NCBI GenBank assembly: GCA_022495995.1 | Contig: JAFEMH010002439.1 | Coordinates: forward strand, 124,001-188,000 | Reading direction: 5' to 3' | Origin: Adenophora triphylla var. japonica | Lineage: Eukaryota > Streptophyta > Magnoliopsida > Asterales > Campanulaceae | DNA length: 64,000 bases | In this document: piece after piece, positions 44,156 to 56,419 of the stretch | How positions within the stretch are numbered: the first letter of the stretch is position 1 | How the letters are laid out: each line of letters begins with the position of its first letter | Translations under genes and position numbers: made by a program | The notes under the pieces: generated by a model | Told to the model about the DNA's origin: nothing | Database searches by the model: none | The model's input: only the letters and a program-made list of their open reading frames with translations

Positions 44156-47100
44156 ACTTGCCGAAGCTGATGGGCATTATTGCTTGAAGATTGAGGCACC
44201 TAAAACTCCTTTTGACGAGCAATGCTTGGAGACTGGGGCAGCTGAGGCTCTTTCGAACAATGTTGGTGAATCCGAAGATGATGAGACTGATGACGATGAT
44301 AAAGGCGGGATATGCCACCTGCAGGATTTGGAATCCTTGTCCAGATTGTGATTGAGGAACAACTCCCATAATCAGATTATGATCACTTTGATTATTGTAC
44401 CCTGCGGGGGGAACACAACACTCTAGGAAATTTGCATTTTATTTGACTTGAATTTTTGCTTATGAATTATTAATCTTTTGTTGCACAAGTCCATCTCAGC
44501 TGGGGATGGAAAAGGAGTGAGGATTTTGCATGGCTTGACAAGCAGATATGTATGTAGCAATTATGCTATGATGGATTTATGATGGAATGACTGTGTATAT
44601 GATGATGTATGGGTTGAACCCTCTCCCATGAATGATGGATGATATGGCCCAGCTAGGCAAGTCGGGGTGTACCCTGAGAGTACAGATGACAGCAGGTTGA
44701 TTGTTGCTGATAAGGACAAGGTGTATCGCACGCCTGAGGCAGCAAGCAACAGAGAAAGTGCAGAGAATGATCCCGGCTTTGAGGAGATGACTAGGAAAAG
44801 CCCCAGTTGATAATGCAAAGCAAACCCGGAGGGAATCTGGTAAGGAGAGCTTGAGAGGACAGCATAGCAAAGCCCCAGCTTGAAGAGATCCAATGCAGTC
44901 CCATTACAGGCAGAATCATCATGCGGCCAAGGAGGCACCCATCTTTTCAGACCTTAGTCAATCAGTCATAGACTCGGAAATATATACGTGCAGGGGCACA
45001 TCTTTCGAAAAGTGGGAAATGAATCCCGATTTTGTGTGACACACTCGCTTATGGGTTTGACTCTTTTGAGAGAGTATAAGCACGACAAGGTGTGGAAAAG
45101 TGTATGGAAGCCCCTGCTGACAGAAAGACAGTGTTTGGCTCTATTATTCCTAGAATGTAGAAAGAGAAGACATGTCGAGACATTTGAAAACCTGTCTTAT
45201 TCGTGATGATCACAAGGCTGCTTAAAACCCTTTATTGATGTTCGGGTTATTCAAACACTAAATCTGATATGAACAAATATTATGATTAATCACAAGGAGA
45301 AAACCAACTGATATCGAGAATCAAACTCGGAAAGATGGAACGAAGGATCTGTGTATAGGGACGGCCCTTGAGGAGACCGGATTTTCTGAGATTTGTTTGT
45401 GATTTCAACCGGACCAATTATGGTTGCTTACGTTCCCCACCTTACGAGGAGCTCAGGTCGCCGTAGTTCGTGCTTATCCCGAATGAAGAGAGACTGGAAT
45501 GTGAAATTCGAGGATCTTTTGAGAATTGAAGAGTTGACACCCATATCTCTTTGGAGTGTCAATGAAAGACACGGATGCGAAGCCCCAGTGGGACATTCGC
45601 GGCAAGTGTTTGCGGAGGGGAAATGAAATATGCTCACATGATGTGTCGAATGAATGGATTGAATTTGCACAATCTTTGATTGATGATCTTGAGCCGAGGA
45701 GGATTTGGCTCTGACTTTAACAGGCAACACATCATTTAACCTGATTTAGATCTTGAATAGATTGGAATGAAATTGCTATCCGGTAGGAACTGCAGCTGGG
45801 TTTCGGGCTTCGATCGGCCTTCGGATGATTTGGGATATCATGACCTCTTAAGACGAGAGGTCGGCTAGGCCTTTTGCTGACTGAACCTCTAAAGATGAGA
45901 GGTTGACTTTTGGGGATGTGTTTGGGATTTCTAATGTGAGGGTATTGGTTGCCTCTGAGGGCGAGAGGTCAAAATTGGCTTTGCCAAGGGCAAGGGTAAT
46001 GGTAATGGTAATGTCCTCTAAAATCGAGAGGATGGCTTGGGATTGGTTTAGGTATTGGTGAGAGCAAAATCCAAGCTATTGAGAACTTTTGGTGAACTTG
46101 TAAGGAGTCAGGATCCTTTTGAACATTGGAGAGTTTCTTGAGAAGTCGGGGACTCTTGCTGAGTTGTGAGGATCTAAAGTCCTTCTTTTGGAAAGCCTCT
46201 TGAGGGTTCTTGCTGGATTGTGAGGATCTAAAGTCCTTCTTTTGAAAATCTTGGAAGGCCTCTTTAGGAGTTGAGGATTATCTTTGTCCTTCCTTCAATG
46301 ACTTGAGTATTTTATGCATCGCCGACTCTCGAAGCTAACTTCTTGGCCTCGCTTGGACTTCTCTCAGCACGGAGCAAAGATGATGGCTAAACGGGGTTTC
46401 AAAATATGCCGATCTTGAAATGAAAGGATATTGTTTAGTGAGGGTGAGGTAATGGTTTCCCTATGGGTGAAAGGTTTCAGCCGCAGTCCATACCGAATGA
46501 TCTAGATGAGATCAAGACTTTATTGCTTGCCTAAGCTTGATTGAGGAAGATTCATGCAAATTATTTGAGCGATGAAATGATGAGGATGATGAAAGGGGTG
46601 TGAGCATATGAGATGCAAGATGGGGAGTTGGTAAGCCCCAATTTGAGAATGATATCAGTCGATTTTCTCACTCTGATCGATTTAAATATTAGTCATTTCA
46701 AAGCATTAGTGATTGAGCAGCACAAGCAATCATTTGGAATAAAACCATTTCAATTAAGCGTAATGAAGGTGTGCAAGTTATGTCTCGAGTCTAGCAAGAA
46801 GAGAAATAAAGATTTTTATCACTGCAAAGCAAGAACTGGTCCAACGTGGACTCGACAGACTCATGTCCATAAAAGGAACACTCTAGATCCTACGAAGACT
46901 GATTGACTTCTTCAACTTTGGATGAAAGGGTACCCTTGAAACTGGCTTGCCACCGCACTTTCTTCATCAGACGTCCGGGATTCTGAATCAGATAAAGATC
47001 TTTCGGGCGCTTGAGCTGCCTTCGCCTCGGGGATACGAATCAAACGAGCACTGGGGCAGAAGTACGCACCCAACTTGCCATGACTGCATAGGCGGAGAGG

Positions 47101-48288
47101 AGAGAGCGTGTATAAGGCGGAGGATAGAGAACCTTGAAGAGGTATGGGAGAGGGAAGAATATGGAAGGTGATTGACTCATGCAACATTTTATTAATGTTC
47201 AAGTAGAAATCGATGGCTTTTAAGTCTTATGAATAGTTGGGAAAGGATAAGCCTTTATTCACGCAATCTATACCTCGGGGGAACCTAGGACACATCATCC
47301 AAAAATACACCAAATGTATTGATTAAAAATTAGTAATAGGCAATAATACCTAATCAAAATTGAAGCATTTATGGGACGGACGAGCAGCCCCCAATTTCTG
47401 GAGAAATTTGGGCAGCATAACGGGTATTCCTGAAGAAATTCAAGGAAAAATCCGGCATGACCTCTCATCGGTGCACGTTGACAAAACGACATGATCTCTC
47501 GTTAGAACATGTCGTGGGAACGACATGTCCTTTCATGAAACCATGTTGCGTTGGCAACATGCCCACACGTGCTAGGTTTTGGGGTAGGTACGAAGGCCTA
47601 TTAAAATTTTTGAAATAATTCATTTTAGTGTATTTGAAAATGGCGTGTCAAAAACCAAGCGTTTGGGTAAGCTTTAAATGTGTGGCACCGCCTATGATAC
47701 GCTAGGGGGATAGGATTGATTTCAGGCACTCAAGCATAGGCAAATTTCATGGCCGTCCGCGATGCCGTCAATCGCACCCGAGGGTTCTAGATCTACGTGA
47801 TGTAGTGTGCGGATGACTATGTTTCTTTATTTGCGAAAATGATTTTTTTAATTTTTTTTTATTTTTTATTTTTGGAAAAAAGAAGGAAAAGGAGAAACAC
47901 ACACACCCCCCAGATATACAATAATCAAATGATCAAAATTTTGATCATGGGGGCTGCCCACAATCATAAGCTGCACCAAGAAAACAAATCCTGCAAATTG
48001 ACCACTTATGTCGCGTGACACAGGCCTGATGAGGTCAAATGTGTCACGTGACATAAGGAGTCCTATATCCAGAATCTGAACAAAAGCCAAACCAGCCCCA
48101 GCCTCCAAGCACAATGCAATAGCTCAAGCCCCAGCACCAGCATAATCTCAACAGGAAGCAAGAAAGGGAGGGAATAAATCAAAGCACTAAATGCATTTGC
48201 ACACATATAATGTCACCAACAATGCACACGCAAATGAATGTTGAACAATCACGAAAGTTTGACCCACTTTTGAAAACCAAGTTTCAAA
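44156..48288 (-). other. Noncoding interior of Tat-like complex (left internal region)
   Basis: No recognisable gag, pol or antisense gene. 44250-44290 reads as an acidic tail (SEDDETDDDD) like the end of a lost antisense gene, followed by TTGATTATTGTACC (44389). 44450-44950 is homologous to 53700-54116. Four covarying hairpins lie at 45842-46032, and AGGATCTAAAGTCCT repeats at about 46168 and 46225. The 47690-48288 stretch is leader-like next to the PBS, with TGTCGCGTGACA words. Confidence 0.6.
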
Positions 48289-48306
48289 TCCCTAGCGGTG
48301 TCGCCA
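48289..48306 (-). promoter_or_regulatory. Primer-binding site of LTR copy 2
   Basis: On minus TGGCGACACCGCTAGGGA starts one base after the LTR end. It is three substitutions away from the PBS at 56402, of the tRNA-Arg type described for Ogre-like elements. Confidence 0.75.
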
Positions 48307-48307
48307 C

Positions 48308-49713
48308 TGAATGTGCGCTCGCCCGAAAATAAATTTCGTGTTTTCAATGATGAAAAATAGGAGTCGCCACGCCATGTTTTAAGGTACACTTTGAAAAACC
48401 TTTGAAAGAGAAAATGGGTTCGGGGGTCAGGTTACGTGTTGGGAAGAACCGAGAGTTCACCCAACACGCCTCGTCCGTGGACGAGTCTTTCTAATTAAAC
48501 ATCCAAGTAATCCAAAAACGTGTGCAAGCAATGATAATGAAAAAATGTGATAAGCCATGAATTTTATTGATTTGAATTGAGATCTTACAACTTGTGAACC
48601 ATTTGGTTAGGGAGGCCACATCCCGATTACAATAGATCTGAACAACTTACAACTGAGAATTGATCTCTATAAATGGACAAAGTGTGTCGCGTGACACAGG
48701 ACATACATGGCTGGATGTGTCGCGTGACACAGGATCCATCCATGCACGATGTGTCACGTGACACAAGGTGTCCTTCTGCAGGGCTCTGACAATTGAGCAA
48801 TAGAACAACCAGAAACCAACACAGATCTAAACAATCAACCAATTATGCTTCAAAATGAACAATTAACAACAATTCAACCAAGGGGGTATGGATATGGGTA
48901 GATCCACACTCCCTTGGGAATCAAATACCAATTCCAACAATGATTAAACCATAAGCATTTAATTATTCAAAGCAACAATGTTAAACAGAGAGATTGCGAT
49001 TGGGGTTCAATAATCAAGACGGATGGAGTCTGATTACTGAACCCAAGGAGGATAAAATGATGGAATTATGAAATTAGCAAAATAGGAGAGAGAGAGAGAT
49101 GGGATTGAGGGGTTACCCTTGATGATTCCACGAATTCTATACCAAGGCTAGTATAGAACCCTTCTACAACTGCTTCTGAAGTTGCTTGAACTGGAATGGA
49201 TTGATGGATGAAGGATCTAAGAGATGATGGGTGGATTGGGGGGAATTGAAGGTAGATTTGGGTAGGAGAGAGAGAGAGAGGTGTTTGCAGTGTGTGTGTT
49301 ACGCTCCAATTTTGGCAGAGTAACAGTATGTGAAAGTTGGGATCCATTTCTGAGAGGGGTAGGGTCTTATTTATAGGCTGCAGTTGATGGTCACAAGGTG
49401 TCGAATGACCTTCTGTAACCATTTTCCATGACTCAATATGTCGCGTGACACAAGGTGTCACCAACCATTTTTGGGGCCAAAACCAGATTCTGGAACATTC
49501 TGAGATAATACCCAAAAGTTCCAAAATAGGTTTATTCCCTGCAGGTCCTTTAGCATGAGCAAAGTACTAAAAGGTACTTCTTTCGCAAGAAACTTATGAA
49601 ATGTTTCCGAAAGTCTCGAAGTAGATCGGGAATTTACCAAAACGCCCCTTAATGCAATTTTATCGTATTAAAATGCATCGAAAAGGGTAGCGAATTGGAT
49701 TGGCATACTTACA
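48308..49713 (-). repeat. LTR copy 2 of Tat-like complex (diverged)
   Basis: 1406 bp. On minus it runs from TGTAAGTATGCC to GCGCACATTCA. A minus-strand TATAAATA box (49368-49375) is followed by CT repeats. TGTCGCGTGACA words occur at 48685, 48718, 48752 and 49439. It acts as a 5' LTR for the left interior (PBS at 48289) and as a 3' LTR for the right interior (array C and stem-loop beside it). Confidence 0.85.
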
Positions 49714-49724
49714 GAGCCCCTCGG

Positions 49725-49753
49725 CAACGTCACTTATGGAAGAAGTGAGGTTG
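49725..49753 (-). promoter_or_regulatory. Conserved stem-loop beside LTR copy 2
   Basis: It is the same stem-loop as at 42999-43027, with all paired positions kept while the LTRs themselves have diverged. Confidence 0.65.
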
Positions 49754-49904
49754 TCGATAAAATATGACCCAATCCCAATGAGCGGCTTGGAGATAAGGCG
49801 GATAGCGGGACAACGATCTGGGAGATCGGGTGGCTGGACCTTTGGAGAAAGGATTCCTACGTATCCCTAGAAGGGAATCAAGCCAAATCGTAGTTCGAAG
49901 GGTG

Positions 49905-50250
49905 AGAACGTGTGACCAAGAGAGATGGATGGCTGCCTCGGAGCGAGGACGTGTAGCCAAAAGAACGGAAGGCTGCCTCATGGAGAGGACGTGTGGCCAA
50001 CGGAATGGATGGCTGCCTCAGAGTGAGGACGCGTAGCCAACGGAAAGGATGGCTGCCTCGGAGTAAGGACGTATAGCCGATGGAATGGATGGCTGCCTCG
50101 TGGTGAGGACGTGTAGCCAATGGAAAGGATGGCTGCCTCGGAGCAAGGACGTATAGCCGATGGAATGGATGGCTGCCTCGGAGCGAGGACGTATAGCCGA
50201 AGGAAAGGATGGTTGCCTCGGAGCGAGGACGTATAGCCGATGGGATTTGA
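49905..50250 (-). repeat. Tandem hairpin array C (8 units of 40 bp)
   Basis: Units of exactly 40 bp contain GCCTCGGAGCGAGGACGTAT. The CCTCG/CGAGG stem closes a GAG loop. Units alternate between GGAATGGAT and GGAAAGGAT forms. It occupies the same place relative to LTR copy 2 as array B does to copy 1, but the sequences are unrelated. Confidence 0.88.
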
Positions 50251-50925
50251 CTATTAGGGGAGTCACCTGAGGATTTGACTGATGTTTTTAGGAAAGTAAT
50301 TGACTGAGATATGCTTTCATACCTGTGTTGTGCTCACCTGTATCTGTCGAAAGGAATGATGTTGCTGCTGTTAATCGTGAGAGGTTGTAGCTGCCGGAGG
50401 GTCTCATGCCATTTTTGTTGATGAATTGCTGGTTTGCCGAGTGCGGGACAGTCTTTGTTGATGGTTGGTTGACCTTGGGGTCATGAACTTTGTTCGAACG
50501 GATTTTTTTTCTTTTTTTTGATGCTTTGGCGGCGGGGCCGATGATACTGATGGACATTGCTGGGGAGACTGACAGGTTTGGGACCCTTGTCTCGATTTTC
50601 CTTTGGGGGGCAGTCCTCGAGATTTGATGATGCTCAGTTGATTATTGTACCTGCGGGGGAAACTACAAAGCATGCCTCAGGGGTTAAAATGTAAAACAGC
50701 AAACCACAGGGGTGGTTTTGGAAAATTTGGCCAAGGGGACACGTTATGTCGCATGACATCATAAAGCACTTGGACAGACCCTTTTAAACGCTGAACATTC
50801 GTCATTTGAATGTTACCACTTTGAGAGGGAGACGAACAGGGTTTTGAGAGAAAGAAAAAACATCCGCCCGAATTGATTGGAGAATTAGGAGACTCAAGTG
50901 TTTGATTCGGATTTCGCTTGCAACA

Positions 50926-53412
50926 ATGCCTCCTCGATCATGCCCCACGAAAAAGGGACCGCAACAGGCTGAGCTGGCTACTCGCAGGAAGGGAGTTCAA
51001 TGGAATTAATGACCCTTCATTCCTCTGGCCATGAGGGGGGAGTTCTACCCACAGCTCAAGGAGCATACGTCGGCGCCCGAGAAGAAGGACACGGTATTTC
51101 TGTAACCCTTATTTTTTATTGCTTTGAAAATTGGGTTTTCTGCCAAAAGATTCGAACTTGGCCTGTGAAATCATGAATTTGCTGCATGAATCTGAACTAG
51201 GAAAGATTGTGAATGCATGTTATATGATTTAACCCTAATTTTTCTTGGAAAAGGGATAAAACAAATTCAAAGTACAAAAATGACTGCTTTTATGTAACTG
51301 GATATTGATTGACATGTTTTTAAGGAGATAAAGAGATATTCATACCTGAGCTGTATTTACCTGTAGGGATTGCGCACCCGGGGCTCGCCGGAGGTCATAG
51401 GCAGGTTGTGGGATAGTTTACCTGGTAGCCAGGAGGTGGTTCAGTCGCGGAAGGGCATGGTCTATGCTGCCGGGTTTGGTCAGTTTTTTGAGATAGCGAA
51501 AGCCATTGGAGATACGCAGCGGAGCGTGGAGCTGGTGAAGGCGTTTCGGGAGTTCTGGTGGGAGACTACCCACTCCTTTTACTTTTCTTGGGGAGAGGCG
51601 ACGGTTACGCCCTATGACTTCGCCGTTATCACAGGCCTGCCATTTACTGCTGAGCCTCTCTACCTAGAGGAGCCTGTACCTGTTGCTGACCCTCAGCCCC
51701 CCACTGATGCATACTTCATGGAGTTGATCGGCTTTGTTCCCTAGGATAAGAAGGGGAACGGGTATGAGCTGGGTGAGCTCCATAGTCACATTGTTGTGCA
51801 GAGCAGGGACTATCAAGCAGATTTGGATGATTCTGAGGAGGGCCGGCTGAGAGCCGAGAGGTTGGTGAGGGCCTTTGTGTGGGTAGGTTTTTCTGACATG
51901 CTCTTCATCAACTACACATCTTCTGCTCTAGTTTCTTTATTGGAGCTACTGAGGACATGGGATGCCGTTGGGACCTTATCTTGGGGAGAGGCAGGACTTG
52001 TCGAGATATACCTGGCCTTGGATGACATTAGCAGGGGGAGGCAAAGACCTTCAACTGCTGTTATTTGGCTTTTGAGGTATTTCCCTTCTTGACTATTTCT
52101 TTGACATGCCAATTTCTGTTATTCATCACTGTCATCTAACTTGCTTTGACTTTTCTCTTTCAGGCTTGGGCCTACGAGGTTTTCGGTTGCTATGCCTGGC
52201 GGGTCCAGGATGAGTACCCAGCCACCGTGTTTCCTGACCTGAGACGCTGGGTGAAGGATGCGTGACAGAAGGTCCAAACAGCTGATACTAGAGGATGGGT
52301 GACAGCCTCTTACCCGAATACGATGACATGCTTGAGAGGGACTCCCGGGAGCCTGAATCTGTTCCCCTGGGCTGGCCGGTATGATGAGCTCGATCTGGTT
52401 CATGCTGTGCACTTTACCGAGTGCCGCAAGCTACTAGTCGGCTTATCTGGAGATGCCTTGTACTTGGGAGAGAGAGTCTGTAGACAGCATGGTCCAGGCA
52501 GTGTTGCTCGGGTCCCAGTTGATCCTCTAGTGGATATGTGGTTTCCTCAGAAACTAGATGATCTGGTTATTCTGATCCAGGGAGATGGTGTGTTCAACCA
52601 TACTGCGGAGGGAGATTATGGAGCTTATGTGGCAGAGAGATTGAGGTCACCACAGGTGGGGCCGAGGCGTGGTGCTCAGGGCGCAGGCCCTTCTACTGGA
52701 TTTGTGGCGGACGCACCCTTACCTCCTCTGTTTGTTGATTTCTGGGATGGGGACTACCTGAGACGGGATCCTCTTGATACTAGCCGGATTCGTCCTCATT
52801 TCAGGCTTCCGGAGGGCACTCGATCTGTAAGTACTATCTTCCCTTTCCTTACTGCTTGAACTGTTTATATCTTTTGCCTTTTGTCATGACTGGCTCCCTG
52901 ATTCCTCTTTTGAGTGATTGTACTAGGTCTCGGCTGATATTTATTGGAGCTTTGCTCGATACTACACTGGATCCCTGGACATGATCGAGCAGCTGGAGAG
53001 GAGTGCCCGTTACTAGAAGGAGCGGTGCCTGGCCCGGAGCTCAGATGACGATGATTCTACTCCCAGCTTGCCCGATAGGAAGAGGTCTCGGGTTGACACG
53101 GTTGCGAGCGATCAGAAGAAACCCAGGACCAAGAATGCTTCATATCGTCCCCCCAGCTCTTCTAGTTCTGAGTATGATAGTGACGATGCTCCTGGCGATC
53201 CCCACGTGATTGAGACTACTGCCATCCCTGCTGTTCACGAGTTTTACCGTGATGATCCTGTGATTTACCGAGGTCCTGTTGTTGATTCGGATTATGCACC
53301 AGCTGAGGAGAATGACGTAGATGGAGAGGATAGCGAGGGTGCTGATGATGACGATGATGATTCTGAGGATGATGATGGTGATGACGCTTCAGAGGGTGAT
53401 GGCTCGGAGTAG
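50926..53412 (+). pseudogene. Plant mobile domain (PMD/MAIN-like) gene, antisense to the element
   Basis: Exons as read: 50926-51093, 51367-52076, 52164-52826 and 52927-53412. The product has GSPEVIGRLWDSLPG, FREFWWETTHSFYFSWGEAT, TPYDFAVITGLPFT, AWAYEVFGCYAWRV and an acidic C-terminus, matching the plant mobile domain of MAIN-like proteins and TE copies (PF10536). Introns have GT-AG ends and two of three keep phase; the 52077 junction does not. In-frame stops at 51007, 51010, 51742, 52262 and 53014 make it a pseudogene. The minus-strand LTRs mean it is antisense to the element's RNA. MAIN-like proteins act in silencing and gene control in plants. Confidence 0.82.
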
Positions 53413-54116
53413 CATCTTGGACCAAGTTGCAGCCCTTTTGATTATTGTACCCCTTGAAGGAAACAAACAAACACTCTTCTTTTTCTTTTTTTTTAAAAAA
53501 AAATTATTTGCTACGCATTATTATTAGCTTTGTTATTTGCGCGAGTCCAACTTTTGGAAGAATGAGAACGAATGGAGTAGGTATTTATGATATTGCTATT
53601 AATGGTTTGTATGGTTTGAATTTGTGGAATGTGTATATGGAATGATGGTTTGTATGTGTATGGTAAATGTGTATGGATGAATGGATGAGCCCTCTCCCGA
53701 GCTATTTGCAGGGTGGTGATTGATTGTTTTTACAGCTTTAGACAAGTCGGGGCGTGCTCTGGTACAGATCTGGTTGCAGATCACTGATGTCTGGTGTGAA
53801 TCTCAAGATGTCGCGCGACCCAGGACTCCTGTGACACATGGTGTCGCGTGACACAATAAGTCTTCATGACAGAGTTTCCCAATCAAGCCTCAACATTGCC
53901 TCAAGACCTCCTCCCTTTGCTTAAGGCAAGACAATTAGCAGCCCTATCATGAAATAGGCCTCAAATACAGATCCATTCCCATGGATCGAGATTATAAAGC
54001 AAGCCCCGGTATTTGCACAAATGCACACATCAATCTTCTTTTCTTTGATCAAGCCCCAGTTTGACATGCAGCCTCATTGCAGATAAAACATTATGTAGCC
54101 AAGGGGAAGATTATCT
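53413..54116 (-). other. Noncoding interior of Tat-like complex (right internal region)
   Basis: TTGATTATTGTACC occurs at 53441, as at 44389 and 50639. A (T)n-rich run, AAGTCGGGGCGTG (also near 44660) and TGTCGCGTGACA (53842) follow. It joins LTR copy 3 at 54117 with loss of the PBS and the LTR's last ~60 bp. Confidence 0.6.
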
Positions 54117-55718
54117 TTAAAGGAAACATTGAAAACCTTTTTGATTGAGAAAATGGGTTCGGGGGTCAGGTTACGTGTTGGGAAGAACCGAGAGTTCACC
54201 CAACATGCCTCGTCCGTAGACGAGTTTTTCTATGTTCAACATCCAAAACATTCAAAAGTGTGTGTGATTGTGTGAGACAAAATATGTATAAAATGCATTT
54301 TAATGCTTTGTTTTATTAATGAACAAATGGAAATACATCTTGTGAGCCACTTATTTTGGGGGGGGCACATCCCGATTACAATGAGGTAAACAACTTACAA
54401 CTGAAAAGGGACATGCTGTAGTTGGCTAAGTATGTCGCCCGACACAGGACCATGAATGGCCAGTTGTGTCGCGGGACATACTATGCCATATGCAGAGGTT
54501 TACAACTAGGCTAATTACAGAAACAAGTCAATGTCAACAACAAGGTTAACAAAAATGGAATTAATAGCAACAACGAGATTGCAGAGATGGAAAATTATAA
54601 TTGCAACGAGACAATATTATCACCTAGATATGGATAAACACATGAGAGAGAATGAATATGATTGATTCACCCTCTATTTGGTGTTTAGACAAACCAATAT
54701 CAAACAAATGCTCAAGCAAACAAATCACGGCATACTGGGAACAAAAATGAGATTATATCCATGCCCATCTAATCAGGTTCAAGCCTGAAGAACAATATCG
54801 AATACGGCAAAACCCATGAACAACGAGGAGAGAGAGAGAAATGGAATTGGAACGTTACCCTTGTAGTATCCACCCTCTCTATACCACGTCGGTATGGAGA
54901 GTCTTCAAATAAGCTCTGGGAGAGAGAGAGTTCGAGCTCGCTGTGAAGCTTCAAGGCTGGACTGAAATTGGCAGCGTAACGCTAAAGGGGTCTGAACAGG
55001 GGTCGGCACTAGCAGGTATGACCGGAAATTGTTGGTAAATTTGTGGTGGGCGATTGAACGGGCTTATGGTCTGGAAACAGGGAAAATGGCATAGAGGGAT
55101 TTGGGGGGAATGAGGCAAACGGTGATGGTTGTGATTGACGTTGTTGGGGAGCGGTGATGGTGAATGTTTTAGGGGCTAGAAATAGGGGAGACGGCAATGG
55201 TTGGAGAGAGGAAGAGAACGGGTGAGGAAGCGATTGATTGGGTTTGGCGTTGATGCAACCAGTGGGGAACGGTGAGGAAGAGGATTTAGGGAGGGGAAAC
55301 TGGTAGTGGTGGTGAGGAAGAAGACGATCTTCCTTGGAGAGAGAGGAATGGTATTTGCATCTAGTAAGAGAGTAGAGAGAGAGAGAGCTGCGAGTAGAGA
55401 GAGAGCCCCCCTTTTCCAAATGAGGATCATTCCTTATTTAACGCTGATTGGAATTGATTTATTATGTCGCACGACTTAACAAGTATAACCGCCTTCCTTC
55501 TAGAAACGTGCCAGGTGGCGAAATCTTGACCCTTCCTGAGTAATTCCTTAAAGGTCCAAATTGGATAATACCCTATAGGTCCTTCCTTAGTGAGAAACTT
55601 ATAAAAAGCTCCCGGAAGTCTCGAAATGAATCGGAAATTTACCAAAACGCTCCCAAGCGCACTTTTATTGAGTAAAAGGCACTTTTATTGGGTCGCGAGT
55701 TGGATTGGGGTACTCACA
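54117..55718 (-). repeat. LTR copy 3 of Tat-like complex (5' LTR, truncated)
   Basis: It is nearly identical to 41384-42987. On minus it starts TGTGAGTACCCC at 55718 and has the same CT-rich leader (55009-55430). The end that should carry GCGTTCATTCA is deleted. Confidence 0.85.
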
Positions 55719-56399
55719 GACGCTCCAAAGCCCTCCCGAGGCGCTCTAAAGTCCTCCCGAAGTGATTCCGGTCAATCCCGGTCCGTCTCGAGTTGATCCC
55801 TGTCTGTCCTGAGGCATCTCGAGCCATCCCGAGGCAATCTCGGCCTCTTTTGGTCCTTCCTGAGGCCTCTCGAGCCTTCCCGAGGTGCTCCAAAGCCCTC
55901 CTGAGGTGCTCCAAAGTCCTCCTGAAGCGATTCCGATCGATCTCGATCAATCCCGGTCTGTCCTAATCGACCTCCCGACATTTCAAAACCCTAGTCATCC
56001 CAAATCAAACATATTCCCCTGCGGAAGATAGAAACCAACCAATATTGGTACGATCTCCTTCCGAATCTCATTCAATTGCTTTAAGTATTTAAATATATCA
56101 TTTGCAATGTAGACATCATTTTCAAATGCATTTTTAAAAGCACACACACACACACAACATTTAAAGAAAGAAGGGTATCGAAAGATTCGTGTACACGAGG
56201 CGACTGGGGTGAGCTCAAATATCTCTTCCCGAGGCGTAACCTGACCTCCTAACTCAAAATCTCATAACACAACAAAAACAAAACAAAACTGCCTTTTCTC
56301 AATGTTTTGGGCATAATCAAAACGGTGTGGCAACTCTACGAAAATCAGCGAATCCCCCAAACACGAGATGTCGTCCGCGCGCCGGATCGGGTAATTTCA
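55719..56399 (+). repeat. 5' LTR of plus-strand Ogre/Tat-like element, right piece
   Basis: It continues the CCTCCCGAGG-rich sequence interrupted at 41327 and ends GGGTAATTTCA just before a PBS. CGAGG, CTCGAG and CTCCAAAG words are repeated at 55724-55975. With the left piece the LTR is about 1.2 kb. Confidence 0.8.
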
Positions 56400-56401
56400 G
56401 T

Positions 56402-56419
56402 TGGCGACTCTGCTGGGGA
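56402..56419 (+). promoter_or_regulatory. Primer-binding site of Ogre/Tat-like element
   Basis: TGGCGACTCTGCTGGGGA starts two bases after the LTR. It is the tRNA-Arg type reported for Ogre-like elements. Confidence 0.82.

Larger units (their letters stand above)
41328..55718 (-). mobile_element. Minus-strand Tat-like complex with three LTRs
   Basis: The outer LTRs are 41328-42987 (3' on minus) and 54117-55718 (5' on minus, truncated), nearly identical to each other. A more diverged LTR of the same family lies between them at 48308-49713. Flanking 5-mers are GGCGC (41323-41327) and GACGC (55719-55723), a TSD with one mismatch. TATA boxes and CT-rich leaders on minus set the direction. No gag, RT or integrase is recognisable. 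The layout LTR-interior-LTR-interior-LTR suggests recombination between related elements. Confidence 0.78.

Noticed and set aside
44561..47492. Several frames of 60-125 codons in the left interior of the three-LTR complex
   Set aside because: No recognisable domain, no agreement with the homologous part at 53700-54116, and overlap with hairpin repeats.
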